Notes: generated by a model from the sequence alone, not told the origin. A stretch of 11,338 nt of DNA from Bacteroides sp. CAG:545 (GCA_000432515.1 HF996026.1:1-11338); one strand, 5' to 3'; shown: positions 1 through 7,786, numbered from the stretch's first letter. A program made the numbers and translations.

Positions 1-4
1 ATAT

Positions 5-40
5 AAAAAAAGAGACCAACCCTTTTGGGTCAGCCTCTTT
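5..40 (-). terminator. Rho-independent terminator of the ileS-dksA-lspA operon
   Basis: Read on the minus strand, positions 40-27 and 22-9 form a 14-bp stem with an AAAA loop. The centre relies on three G-U wobble pairs, which exist only in the minus-strand RNA; on the plus strand those positions are C/A mismatches. A run of U follows (complement of the A tract at 5-11). The wobble asymmetry and the U tract fix the orientation. It lies about 85 bases beyond the lspA stop. Confidence 0.9.
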
Positions 41-123
41 AGCCTAAAACGTTATTTTATTCCTTTTACGACAGGAAATGTCGGATTTCTTACATTATCC
101 TGCTCCTTTTCCTCCGGAAAACC

Positions 124-804
124 CTATTTTTTCTCCGGTTCAGCCGTAAAAAATTTATATTGGAACAGTACCAAATAGAAAGCACCTACGGTGACGCAAC
201 TGTCCGCGAAGTTGAATACCGGCTCGAAGAAGCGGAACGGATGTCCTCCTATGAAAGGCATCCATGTCGGCCAGGTCGTGTCGATGAGCGGGAAATAGAA
301 CATGTCCACCACTTTGCCGAACATTACAGGCGCGTAACTTCCCCCGAACTGCGCCACCTCATATGGTGTCGAAGCAGAGAAAATCTGGCCGTAAAGCAGA
401 CAGTCCACGATGTTGCCCAAGGCTCCCGCTGTAATCAATGTCAGGCCGACAAGGACTCCGGTAGGCACAGGCGCATACCTGAGAACCTTCCCTGCGGCAT
501 CGATTTCAGCCGGCCGTCCACGCCGCACGAGGCGGGTTATCCACCAGCAAAGGAATCCGAAGAGAGCCACGCGGAACGCGGTCAGCACGAATTTGCCTAC
601 CATTCCGCCGAACTTCATCCCGAATGCCATTCCCTCATTTTCTATGAAGAGAATCTGGAACCAGTTGCCGAAAACGCTGAAATGTTCGCCCAAAGTCATA
701 TTGGACTTGACCAGCAGTTTTATCACCTGGTCCACTACCACGAGAAGAATTCCTAGAATCAGCAGCGACCTGCCTTTGGAAATCCTGAATCTATTTTCCG
801 CCAT
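124..804 (-). CDS. lspA: Lipoprotein signal peptidase II (LspA)
   Basis: Inner-membrane aspartyl protease that cleaves the signal peptide of lipidated prolipoproteins just before the diacylglyceryl-cysteine. The 226-residue product has the family signature: VVVDQ near residue 25, FIENEGMAF at 53-61, GNIVD with catalytic Asp134, and FNFADS with catalytic Asp201. Four hydrophobic segments are visible (about 13-32, 70-90, 113-132, 202-217). It is longer than the 164-residue E. coli enzyme because of an insert at about 140-190 between the two catalytic aspartates, which I recall as usual in Bacteroidota. The start overlaps the 3' end of the upstream dksA-like gene by 14 bases, suggesting translational coupling. 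It is the last gene of the ileS operon. A substrate gene, the lipoprotein at 6254, is in the same window. The frame stays open for 23 sense codons after the TAG stop. Confidence 0.95.
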   Translation of the reverse strand: MAENRFRISKGRSLLILGILLVVVDQVIKLLVKSNMTLGEHFSVFGNWFQILFIENEGMAFGMKFGGMVGKFVLTAFRVALFGFLCWWITRLVRRGRPAEIDAAGKVLRYAPVPTGVLVGLTLITAGALGNIVDCLLYGQIFSASTPYEVAQFGGSYAPVMFGKVVDMFYFPLIDTTWPTWMPFIGGHPFRFFEPVFNFADSCVTVGAFYLVLFQYKFFTAEPEKK

Positions 805-1210
805 TATTGAGTTTTTCCTTCGCTTCTACTGTAAGGGTTGCGTGAGGTACCAGACGGAGACGCTCCTTAGGGATGAGCTTTCCGGTCACGCGGCAGATAC
901 CGTAAGACTTGTTCTCGATACGCACGAGCGCCGCCTCAAGGTTCTGTATGAACTTGTACTGCCTCTGAGCCAACTGGCTTGCCTCTTCACGTGAAAGCTG
1001 CATTGCGCCGTCGTCTTCTACAGTCTTGAATGAAGGGGTGGTATCCTCGATGTCATTTGTACCGTTGTGCATCACGACATACCTGAGAGTATTGTACTCT
1101 TTCTTGGCCTTGTCGAGCATCTCCAATATGATCTTCTTGAACTCCTCAAGTTCTTCATCACTGTAACGGGTCTTTTCTACAGGCTCGAGGTTTGCTTTAT
1201 TTTCTTCCAT
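791..1210 (-). CDS. dksA: DksA/TraR-family RNA polymerase-binding regulator
   Basis: Cytoplasmic protein expected to bind RNA polymerase through its secondary channel and act with ppGpp at stable-RNA and amino-acid promoters. The 139-residue product has a long helical, charged N-terminal half (about 17-100, coiled-coil hairpin) and a C-terminal DksA-type globular end, YGICRVTGKLIPKERL at 103-118 followed by VPHATL. The C4 zinc finger of E. coli DksA is reduced to one cysteine (Cys106); the other positions are Thr, Pro/His and Thr. I recall this as typical of Bacteroidota members. I chose the ATG at 1210 rather than the one at 1264, because the longer start would overlap ileS and adds 18 residues unlike the family. 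The chosen start lies 11 bases after the ileS stop. The 3' end overlaps lspA. Confidence 0.88.
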   Translation of the reverse strand: MEENKANLEPVEKTRYSDEELEEFKKIILEMLDKAKKEYNTLRYVVMHNGTNDIEDTTPSFKTVEDDGAMQLSREEASQLAQRQYKFIQNLEAALVRIENKSYGICRVTGKLIPKERLRLVPHATLTVEAKEKLNNGGK

Positions 1211-1221
1211 AAGCGTAAGTG

Positions 1222-4200
1222 TTATCTGCGTGTTACCGCAATCATTATTGTATTCTCGTTCCACTCCACTTCTGTTGCCTTGCCAGTCGCCTCGCCCTTT
1301 CCGGCCAATGTGACTGACAATGACAATGTCTGTGCGGAAACGTATTCTTTATATGTTTTTAAAGAGGATTCTATCTCTGCAGCGTCGTCGCCGTCCGCGT
1401 AAATGACTACATCTACCTTGTCGGTAACGTCGAAACCGCTGTCCTTGCGGATGTTCTGGATTCTGTTCACGAGTTCGCGCGCCACGCCTTCGTTCTTCAG
1501 TTCAGGACTCACTTCGATGTCGAGGGCCAATGTAAGAGGGCCTTCTGATGCCACGAGCCATCCCGGCATATCCTCTGACGAGATCATGTAGTCTCCAGGA
1601 TTCAGCTCCACGTCACCGCCTTCGAGTTTCAATGTATATGCAACAGACTGAGCCTCAGCGTTCTGTATGGCATTGATCTCCTGCTGCGGTATGTCGGCGA
1701 AAGCAGCGGCAATCTCTTTCATTCTCTTGCCGTAAACTTTTCCGAGCGTCTTGAAGTTAGGTTTGATCTTCTTGGTGATGATGCCTGTCGTGTCGGAAAT
1801 GAATTCCGCATCCTTGACATTGACCTCACCCAAAAGCAGGGCCTTGACCTTCTCGAGCTGCTCGCGGACCTTGTCTGAAATGACAGGGATCACGAGTTTG
1901 CTGAGCGGCTGACGCACCTTGATATTGACCTTCCTGCGGAGCGCAAGCACCATTGACGATGCTCTCTGAGCGAGTTCCATCCTCTCTTCGAGGTCCTTGT
2001 CAATGACGGTTTCGTCGCATTCCGGCATCAGCACGTAGTGCACGGACTCTTCTCCGTCCGGAACCAGGTCGAGGTAGAGCTGGTCCATGTAGAACGGCGC
2101 TATCGGAGCTCCGAGCACGGCTACGGTCTTGAGCACTTCGTAAAGTGTCTGATATGCAGCGAGCTTGTCCTCATTGTCAGCACTTCCCCAGAAGCGCTTT
2201 CTGTTCAGACGCACGTACCAGTTGCTCAGATGGTCGCATACGAAATCCTGTATCATTCTTCCTGCGGAAGTCACGTCGTAGTCCTCGTATGCAGACTTCA
2301 CGTCTTTTATCAATGTGTTGAGGAGGGAGATTATCCACCTGTCGATTTCCGGTCTGCGGCTGTACGGAACTGCCGGAGCCTTAGGATCGAAGTTGTCCAC
2401 ATTGGCATAAAGCGCGAAGAATGAATATGTATTGTAGAGCGTGCCGAAGAATTTTCTTCTGACTTCATCCACGCCGTCTTCATCGTAACGGAGGTTGTCC
2501 CATGGCTGGGCATTGGTAAGCATATACCATCTGAGTGCGTCCGGGCCGAATTTGTCGAGCTGCTCGAACGGGTTCACGGCATTGCCGAGGCGCTTGCTCA
2601 TCTTGTCGCCGTTCTTGTCGAGGACGAGACCGTTGGAGATGACGCGCTTGAATGCAGGTGTGCCGCTTACCATGGTATGAATTGCATGCAGGGTGTAGAA
2701 CCAGCCACGTGTCTGGTCAACGCCTTCCGCAATGAAGTCTGCGGTGCAGCCGAACTTCTTGTCGCCCAAGGCGCGGAGGCCTTCCTGTGCATATGGCATT
2801 GAACCTGAATCGAACCATACGTCGATAAGGTCGCTTTCGCGTACCATCTTCTTGCCTGAGTCAGATACGAGGAAAACATTGTCCACATAAGGTCTGTGGA
2901 GGTCGATCTTGTCGTAGTTCTCCTTGCTCATGTCTTCCGGATCGAAGCCTCTGTCCTTCAACGGATTGGACGACATTACACCGGCTGCGACAGCCTTCTC
3001 GATTTCTGCGTAGAACTCTTTCAGGCTTCCGATGCACTTCTCTTCCTTACCGTCCTCTGTACGCCAGATAGGAAGCGGAGTTCCCCAGAAACGGCTTCTG
3101 GAGAGGTTCCAGTCCTGGATATTCTCCAGCCACTGTCCGAAACGTCCTGTGCCGGTAGATTCCGGTTTCCAGACGATGGTCTTGTTCAATGCCACCATCT
3201 GCTCCTTCACGGCCGTGGTCTTGATGAACCACGCATCCAGCGGATAGTAGAGCACCGGCTTGTCGGTTCTCCAGCTGTGAGGGTAGCTGTGGACGTGTTT
3301 CTGTATCTTGAACGCTCTTCCCTCCATCTTCATCATCATGCACAGATCGATGTCCAGTGTAGGCGCATCTTTCGGAAGGGAGTCGTCAAATGCATTTTTT
3401 ACGTAACGGCCGGCGTATTCTTTATATTCCGGTGAAACGTGTGTCTTAACATATTCAGGGTCAAGGTCTTCCAGCGGATAGAATCTTCCGTCGTGATCGA
3501 CCTGAGGCTGAGGGTTGCAGTTTCTGTCCAGCACCATCATCGGGGCAATGCCTGCTGCGGCTGCGACTTTCTTGTCGTCCGCACCGAATGTCGGGGCAAT
3601 GTGGACAATACCTGTCGTGCCTTCGTCCGTGGAGACGTAGTCGCCGGTGATTACCCTGAACGCGTCGCCTTCAAGCGGCTTGAACCAAGGAATCAGCTGG
3701 TGATATCTTACGCCTGCAAGCTCGGAACCTTTGAATGTTCCTTCGAGGACCTTGAACGGAATCAGTTTGTCTCCCTGCTTGTAGTCGTCGAGGGAGAGTT
3801 CCGCCGCCTTAGGATTGAACCAGTCTGAGACCAATGCCTTGGCTACGATGTAGATAGCCTCCGCACCGGTGTACGGGTTGAATGACTTCACTCTGACATA
3901 GTCAATGTCAGGGCCGACGCAAAGTGCTGTGTTTGAAGGCAATGTCCACGGTGTGGTGGTCCATGCCAGGAAATATACAGGAAGTGTCTCCAGTCCGAAG
4001 AGCGGCTGCGACTTGGCATCCTTGATGACTTCGAACTGTACAGTGGCCGTGGTATCAGTAACGTCCTTATAGCATCCAGGCTGGTTCAGTTCGTGTGAGC
4101 TGAGTCCTGTTCCGTCGGACGGAGAATACGGCTGTATGGAGAATCCCTTGTACAGGAGTCCCTTGTCATATATCTTGCGGAGAAGATACCACAATGTCTC

Positions 4201-4668
4201 GATGTAGCGGTTGTCATAGGTGATGTACGGGTCGTTCATATCCACCCAGTAACCGATGCGCTCGGTCATGTTCACCCACTCACGAGTGTATTTCATCACC
4301 TCGTGACGGCAAGTATCATTGTATTCTTCTACCGATATCTTCTTTCCGATGTCATCCTTGTGGATTCCGAGTTTCTTCTCCACACCGATCTCCACAGGCA
4401 GTCCGTGGGTATCCCAGCCTGCACGACGGTTTACCTTGAAGCCGCTCTGGGTCTTGTACCTGCAGATGGCATCCTTGATGGAACGCGCCATAACATGGTG
4501 AATACCAGGCATTCCGTTTGCAGAAGGAGGTCCCTCGAAGAAAATGAACTCCGGAGCGCCTTCTCTAAGTTCGAGTGATTTCTCAAACGCATTATGTTTC
4601 TTCCACCTGTCCAGCACTTCACTGCCGACAGTTACCAGATTCAAGCCCTTGTATTCTTTGAATGTCAT
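1222..4668 (-). CDS. ileS: Isoleucyl-tRNA synthetase, long IleRS2-like form
   Basis: Class I aminoacyl-tRNA synthetase that charges tRNA-Ile with isoleucine and edits misactivated valine. The 1148-residue protein is clearly longer than the 938-residue E. coli enzyme and matches the Bacteroidota/IleRS2 size. The nucleotide-binding signature is PGIHH at 54-58, that is GxHH (Gly55, His57, His58) rather than the usual HxGH. WDTHGLPVE follows at 85-93. The CP1 editing domain begins around TTTPWTLPSN (237-246). The second ATP-binding motif KMSKR is at 689-693. The anticodon-binding helical region follows (about 790 on), with an extended C-terminus and no obvious C-terminal cysteine zinc finger. It is the first gene of the operon with dksA and lspA. 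Its ATG lies about 27 bases downstream of a TATCTTTG -7 element. Confidence 0.97.
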   Translation of the reverse strand: MTFKEYKGLNLVTVGSEVLDRWKKHNAFEKSLELREGAPEFIFFEGPPSANGMPGIHHVMARSIKDAICRYKTQSGFKVNRRAGWDTHGLPVEIGVEKKLGIHKDDIGKKISVEEYNDTCRHEVMKYTREWVNMTERIGYWVDMNDPYITYDNRYIETLWYLLRKIYDKGLLYKGFSIQPYSPSDGTGLSSHELNQPGCYKDVTDTTATVQFEVIKDAKSQPLFGLETLPVYFLAWTTTPWTLPSNTALCVGPDIDYVRVKSFNPYTGAEAIYIVAKALVSDWFNPKAAELSLDDYKQGDKLIPFKVLEGTFKGSELAGVRYHQLIPWFKPLEGDAFRVITGDYVSTDEGTTGIVHIAPTFGADDKKVAAAAGIAPMMVLDRNCNPQPQVDHDGRFYPLEDLDPEYVKTHVSPEYKEYAGRYVKNAFDDSLPKDAPTLDIDLCMMMKMEGRAFKIQKHVHSYPHSWRTDKPVLYYPLDAWFIKTTAVKEQMVALNKTIVWKPESTGTGRFGQWLENIQDWNLSRSRFWGTPLPIWRTEDGKEEKCIGSLKEFYAEIEKAVAAGVMSSNPLKDRGFDPEDMSKENYDKIDLHRPYVDNVFLVSDSGKKMVRESDLIDVWFDSGSMPYAQEGLRALGDKKFGCTADFIAEGVDQTRGWFYTLHAIHTMVSGTPAFKRVISNGLVLDKNGDKMSKRLGNAVNPFEQLDKFGPDALRWYMLTNAQPWDNLRYDEDGVDEVRRKFFGTLYNTYSFFALYANVDNFDPKAPAVPYSRRPEIDRWIISLLNTLIKDVKSAYEDYDVTSAGRMIQDFVCDHLSNWYVRLNRKRFWGSADNEDKLAAYQTLYEVLKTVAVLGAPIAPFYMDQLYLDLVPDGEESVHYVLMPECDETVIDKDLEERMELAQRASSMVLALRRKVNIKVRQPLSKLVIPVISDKVREQLEKVKALLLGEVNVKDAEFISDTTGIITKKIKPNFKTLGKVYGKRMKEIAAAFADIPQQEINAIQNAEAQSVAYTLKLEGGDVELNPGDYMISSEDMPGWLVASEGPLTLALDIEVSPELKNEGVARELVNRIQNIRKDSGFDVTDKVDVVIYADGDDAAEIESSLKTYKEYVSAQTLSLSVTLAGKGEATGKATEVEWNENTIMIAVTRR

Positions 4669-4687
4669 AGTTTTTTATATAATTTTG
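4657..4687 (+). promoter_or_regulatory. Promoter for cvpA-tsaB
   Basis: TTTG at 4657-4660, a 19-base gap, then TAATTTTG at 4680-4687. Both elements and the spacing fit the Bacteroidota sigma-ABfr consensus (TTTG-N19/20-TAnnTTTG). The expected start is near 4694, about 50 bases before the cvpA ATG. The -33 element lies inside the first codons of ileS, and the two divergent -7 elements are separated by only seven bases. Confidence 0.7.
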
Positions 4688-4694
4688 CAGTCTG

Positions 4695-4702
4695 CAAAGA
4701 TA
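4695..4702 (-). promoter_or_regulatory. Promoter -7 element for the ileS operon
   Basis: On the minus strand this reads TATCTTTG, matching the Bacteroidota -7 consensus TAnnTTTG. Transcription would start around 4688, giving a leader of about 20 bases before the ileS ATG at 4668. The -33 position is only a T-rich stretch (complement of 4721-4725), without a clean TTTG. Confidence 0.7.
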
Positions 4703-4743
4703 GGAATTTTTAATTAAGAAGAAAAATATATAATATAATAGGT

Positions 4744-5238
4744 ATGAACACATTGGATATCATATTGATTATCTGTCTCTCCGCCGCCCTGATCGAAGGT
4801 CTAGTCAGGGGTTTCACGGAGCAGATCATCGCATTGGTGTCCATCATTGCCGGTACCTGGGCAGCGTTCAAGTTCTCGCAGCTTGTCTGCTCCATGCTCC
4901 AACCGTATCTCCAGATTTCCGAGAAGGTCCTGTACGTGATTGTCTTCGTCCTGATGATTGTCGTGGTCATTCTGCTGCTGCGGCTTCTCGGCAAAGTCAT
5001 CAAGGCCAGCATCAAGTTCGTGATGCTCGGATGGCTGGACAGGCTGCTCGGCGCGTTGTTCGCATTGATAAAGGTTTCATTGATCATAGGAATAGTAATT
5101 ATACTTTTCAATACGATAAACTCCTCGTTTCATATTGTCTCTGAGTCGGTTATGGAGAATTCCGTCATATACGCGCCGATGAAGAGGTTCGCGTATGGAG
5201 TTTTCCCGTATTTTAAAGAACTTCTTTTCAAGAATTAG
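4744..5238 (+). CDS. cvpA: CvpA-family inner-membrane protein
   Basis: A 164-residue, very hydrophobic protein with four predicted membrane segments (about 4-22, 28-46, 60-82, 100-123) and a short polar C-terminus. Family marks are the acidic residue in the first segment with GLVRGF at 20-25, and GWLDRLLGALFALIKV at about 97-112, the conserved D-R-x-x-G motif of CvpA. CvpA was named for colicin V export in E. coli; the family's general role is unsettled and is mostly linked to envelope integrity. The family assignment is good, the function is not. It is the first gene after the divergent promoter, and its stop is five bases before tsaB, so the two are co-transcribed. No Shine-Dalgarno is apparent; the leader is A/T-rich as is usual for this phylum. 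Confidence 0.9.
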   Translation: MNTLDIILIICLSAALIEGLVRGFTEQIIALVSIIAGTWAAFKFSQLVCSMLQPYLQISEKVLYVIVFVLMIVVVILLLRLLGKVIKASIKFVMLGWLDRLLGALFALIKVSLIIGIVIILFNTINSSFHIVSESVMENSVIYAPMKRFAYGVFPYFKELLFKN

Positions 5239-5243
5239 AAAAT

Positions 5244-5933
5244 ATGTCACGTATATTATTTATAGAAACATCTACTGCATTGTGCTCCACCGCCCTTTCT
5301 GAGGACGGCAAGATAGTCTCCGTCAGGGAAAACGCTGAGCGCAAGCACGCATCGCTTACGGCTCCGTTCATCAAGGAGATGCTCGATGAAAGAGGTCTGA
5401 GAGTGAAGGACTGCGATGCCGTATGTGTAAGCAAGGGTCCCGGGTCATATACCGGTCTCCGTGTGGGGGTATCTACTGCCAAGGGCCTGTGCTTCGGCGC
5501 GGGCATTCCTTTGGTCGCCATAGGCTCGCTGGACACTCTCGTCTGGCAGGCTATCGGGGAAGGTCTTCTTCCTGAAGGGTGCAAGTACATTGTCCCGATG
5601 ATAGATGCGAGAAGGATGGAGGTCTATACTGCCGTTTTCAATGCTGATGGCAGCCAGGCGAGCGAAACTGAGCCGAAAATCATTGACTCGGAAAGCTTTG
5701 CCGATATTCTGAGCGAGGGTCCGGTCCTGTTCATCGGCGACGGTGCGGACAAATGCAGGGAGACCATCCTGTCTCCGAATGCGCACTTCGTCCAGGCTTG
5801 TCCGAAGGCTGAGTCAATGCTGGTTCCGGGATCGAGGCTGCTGTCTGAGGGCAAAACCGAGGACGTGGCTTACTTCGAGCCGTTCTATCTGAAGCAGTTC
5901 GTGCCGACTGTGTCCAAGAAAAAGATTCTGTAG
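5244..5933 (+). CDS. tsaB: tRNA t6A37 threonylcarbamoyl transferase subunit TsaB
   Basis: Scaffold subunit of the TsaB-TsaD-TsaE complex that places N6-threonylcarbamoyl on A37 of ANN-decoding tRNAs. The 229-residue product starts with the ASKHA-fold strand ILFIETSTALCSTAL (4-18), followed by ERKHASL (32-38), the diagnostic KGPGSYTGLRVGVSTAKGL (64-82), and PMIDARRMEVYTAVF at about 118-132. Length and motif order match the family (about 220-230 residues). The ATG at 5244 is five bases after the cvpA stop. The tRNA theme is shared with the divergent ileS, whose substrate tRNA-Ile carries t6A; that link is only contextual. Confidence 0.95.
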   Translation: MSRILFIETSTALCSTALSEDGKIVSVRENAERKHASLTAPFIKEMLDERGLRVKDCDAVCVSKGPGSYTGLRVGVSTAKGLCFGAGIPLVAIGSLDTLVWQAIGEGLLPEGCKYIVPMIDARRMEVYTAVFNADGSQASETEPKIIDSESFADILSEGPVLFIGDGADKCRETILSPNAHFVQACPKAESMLVPGSRLLSEGKTEDVAYFEPFYLKQFVPTVSKKKIL

Positions 5934-6104
5934 TTGATTTTTTTTCTGGGATAGGTTTCTTTCGGAAGAGGCAGTGCAGCGGGTATGCACGGCTGATGAA
6001 AAGGAGCTGGACCGGAAAGACACGCAAAGATCCGCATTCTGTTTGCGGAAGGTGTAGCGAAAAATGTTCCGCTGCGCTGTAATAGTATATATAATCAGTT
6101 GAAA
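5934..6104. other. Intergenic stretch between tsaB and the surface-protein unit
   Basis: No gene seen. A run of eight T follows the tsaB stop, but I find no strong stem before it, so I do not call a terminator. A weak GCGGAA/TTCCGC pairing lies around 6050-6072. No TTTG-N19-TAnnTTTG promoter is evident, so the promoter for the downstream pair was not located. Confidence 0.4.
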
Positions 6105-6251
6105 ATGAAACGAACAATTTACCAATCTCCCGCAATTTCTGTCGTGGAGGTTTTCGCAGAAGCATCATTCTGCCAGTCGAAAGACGTTCATCAGAATTCT
6201 TTCGTTTTTTCACCAAGTGAAGCTTTCGGTCTTTTGGAAGAGGAGGACTAG
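6105..6251 (+). CDS. 48-residue ORF upstream of the lipoprotein
   Basis: Small ORF from ATG 6105 to TAG 6249-6251. It opens MKRTIYQSPAISVVEVFAEA, then SFCQSKD, and ends in an acidic tail (LLEEED). There is no signal peptide or membrane segment. The opening pattern (MK+TY-x-x-P-x-I-x-V-V-E, then a Cys-Gln-Ser) resembles short ORFs I recall directly before fimbrillin-like surface-protein genes in Bacteroidales; their role is unknown to me. Its stop is two bases from the next ATG, and the AGGAGG that would serve the next gene lies within its last codons. That supports real translation and coupling. The start is in an A-rich context. Function not assigned. Confidence 0.6.
   Translation: MKRTIYQSPAISVVEVFAEASFCQSKDVHQNSFVFSPSEAFGLLEEED
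6241..6246 (+). promoter_or_regulatory. Shine-Dalgarno sequence of the lipoprotein gene
   Basis: A perfect AGGAGG ends seven bases before the ATG at 6254. Strong Shine-Dalgarno sites are uncommon in Bacteroidota. This one sits in the Glu-Glu-Asp codons of the small upstream ORF and favours the 6254 start. Confidence 0.65.
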
Positions 6252-6253
6252 GG

Positions 6254-7786
6254 ATGAGGAAGATATTGACCTTCGCGGCCATTTTGGCTGCCGCCATTTC
6301 CTGCAACAAAGCGGAAATCATCGTCCCGAACAAGCCTCTCGGCGATTCGGTAACTCTCACTGTTAAAAGCACTAAGGTCGGCATTGACGGAAACTCCTAT
6401 GTATTCGAGCCGGGCGACCGGATTTTCGCTAAGGCTTCGAACGGAAGCACTGCCACGCTGAGCAACACGGCCGATGCGCCGGGCACTTTCTCCGGGACTT
6501 TCAGCGAACCGGTCAGCGATGACGCGGCCATCGATCTGTCCTACAACTGCGACGGTTTCACGCAGAACGGCAAGCCATGGCTCTCCGCCCACGATGAACA
6601 GTTCTCAAGGGATTCCGACGGCAGGATTCTTCTCAATGCTGAGTTCAGCGCGCCTGCGGGCGTCCGTGCCATAGCCATAACCACCGGTTTCGACGCGACT
6701 GTCGATTTCCACGCCAAGAGCCCTGTCTCCGGTTTCGACGGCAAGACGTTCTCCGGCAATGCCTCAGTTACCGGCTTAAGTGTCTCCGCCTCCAACGGCT
6801 TCACGACTTTTGTCAATGTTCCTGACGGTCTCGAGGGTGGTTTCTACTTGAAATTCTCCGACAGCGAGGCCAGGTCAATGTTCAAGAGCTATGCTTCCGG
6901 CAGCGTCATCAGCCAGAACACCAGGGTCTCTGTCAATGAATTTGTGCCAGCGGATGTGCAGTTTGACGTGAACATCTCGGGTTTCCCGACTTCATACAGT
7001 TACTATGCTGCGAACGAGGGCATCGAGGGCATCTCCGCAAAGGATGTAGCCAAAGCCAACAGCATTTCCAACGACTGGATGGGCTCAGGCTCAGCGTCTT
7101 ACGTCATGACATCAACGGGGATTCCGTCCAGGCTCCTGACATTCGAGTCCTTCACGCTGAGTGTTGACGGCAAGGAATATGTCAGCTCTGAAGCAGGATC
7201 TTCACGAAAGGAGGCAGGGACGCCAATCGTGGTGAAGGCGACTCCGGGCCACACGTGGGGCCAGAAAGACATCACCGCCACTGTGAGGTACAAGGACGTG
7301 GAAGGCAATGAATACACTGCCACCAAAACCATCACGCGCCACATCACCGGCCTGCCATACGTTGCAGCGCCACCGAAGGACAAGGGAGACAATCCGTGGA
7401 AGAGCAATTATGCGTGGGGACTTAATAACGTCACATTCGGAGCTGACAACGTGGCCCTGTCAGCGACTTCCAGAGCACCGTCCATCACATCCCCGGCATT
7501 CCACATCCCTGAGAAACTGGATGTGACTGTAAACACCAATCACAGTCTGGCGTACAAGAATATTGCCGGCGTAAAGAAAACAGTCTTTAAGGTAGAAGCG
7601 AATAAAGAGACCATAATCTCAAACGGCGACGAGTGCACCAAGTTAGCCATGTCCGGCAACGGCAGACTCTCCCCTTCAGGCAACGGAAAGCTCTCCCCTG
7701 CCGGCAACACGGTCACCTGCAGAAGCACCTACACCATGATCGGCCCGTCCGTCACGATCTTCTCAGTCGCCATCAACTACCGATAG
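6254..7786 (+). CDS. Fimbrillin-like surface lipoprotein
   Basis: A 510-residue predicted lipoprotein. The N-terminus MRKILTFAAILAAAISCNK is a short hydrophobic signal with a lipobox ending at Cys17, so LspA-type processing and outer-membrane anchoring are expected. Residues about 32-90 (LTVKSTKVGIDG, then YVFEPGDRIFA) have the look of the N-terminal beta domain of fimbrillin/FimA-Mfa-like proteins; this is recognition by pattern, not by alignment. The rest is beta-rich and Ser/Thr/Gly-rich with no enzyme motif. A second module around 375-510 starts near NPWKSNYAWGLNNVTFG and includes ITSPAFHIPE. Residues about 466-485 contain an imperfect repeat SGNG(R/K)LSP. It may be a pilus component, an adhesin or another surface-exposed protein; the exact role is unknown. 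It follows the 48-residue ORF by two bases. Its stop lies in a 13-bp tandem repeat. Confidence 0.75.
   Translation: MRKILTFAAILAAAISCNKAEIIVPNKPLGDSVTLTVKSTKVGIDGNSYVFEPGDRIFAKASNGSTATLSNTADAPGTFSGTFSEPVSDDAAIDLSYNCDGFTQNGKPWLSAHDEQFSRDSDGRILLNAEFSAPAGVRAIAITTGFDATVDFHAKSPVSGFDGKTFSGNASVTGLSVSASNGFTTFVNVPDGLEGGFYLKFSDSEARSMFKSYASGSVISQNTRVSVNEFVPADVQFDVNISGFPTSYSYYAANEGIEGISAKDVAKANSISNDWMGSGSASYVMTSTGIPSRLLTFESFTLSVDGKEYVSSEAGSSRKEAGTPIVVKATPGHTWGQKDITATVRYKDVEGNEYTATKTITRHITGLPYVAAPPKDKGDNPWKSNYAWGLNNVTFGADNVALSATSRAPSITSPAFHIPEKLDVTVNTNHSLAYKNIAGVKKTVFKVEANKETIISNGDECTKLAMSGNGRLSPSGNGKLSPAGNTVTCRSTYTMIGPSVTIFSVAINYR
7652..7708 (+). repeat. 24-bp in-frame tandem repeat near the 3' end of the lipoprotein gene
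   Basis: Copy 1 at 7652-7675 and copy 2 at 7676-7699 differ at only three positions, and a partial third copy follows at 7700-7708. Each unit encodes eight residues of the form SGNG(R/K)LSP. Length changes would stay in frame. Confidence 0.85.

Noticed and set aside
160..756. 198-codon plus-strand ORF opposite lspA, and similar long ORFs opposite ileS and the lipoprotein
   Set aside because: They are antisense shadows of well-supported genes and show no coherent domain pattern.
5934..5948. Terminator after tsaB
   Set aside because: There is a T run but no convincing stem before it.
5731..6384. 217-codon minus-strand ORF over the tsaB end and the lipoprotein start
   Set aside because: It runs antisense through tsaB and into the lipoprotein signal peptide, and its translation is a low-complexity basic sequence with no motif.
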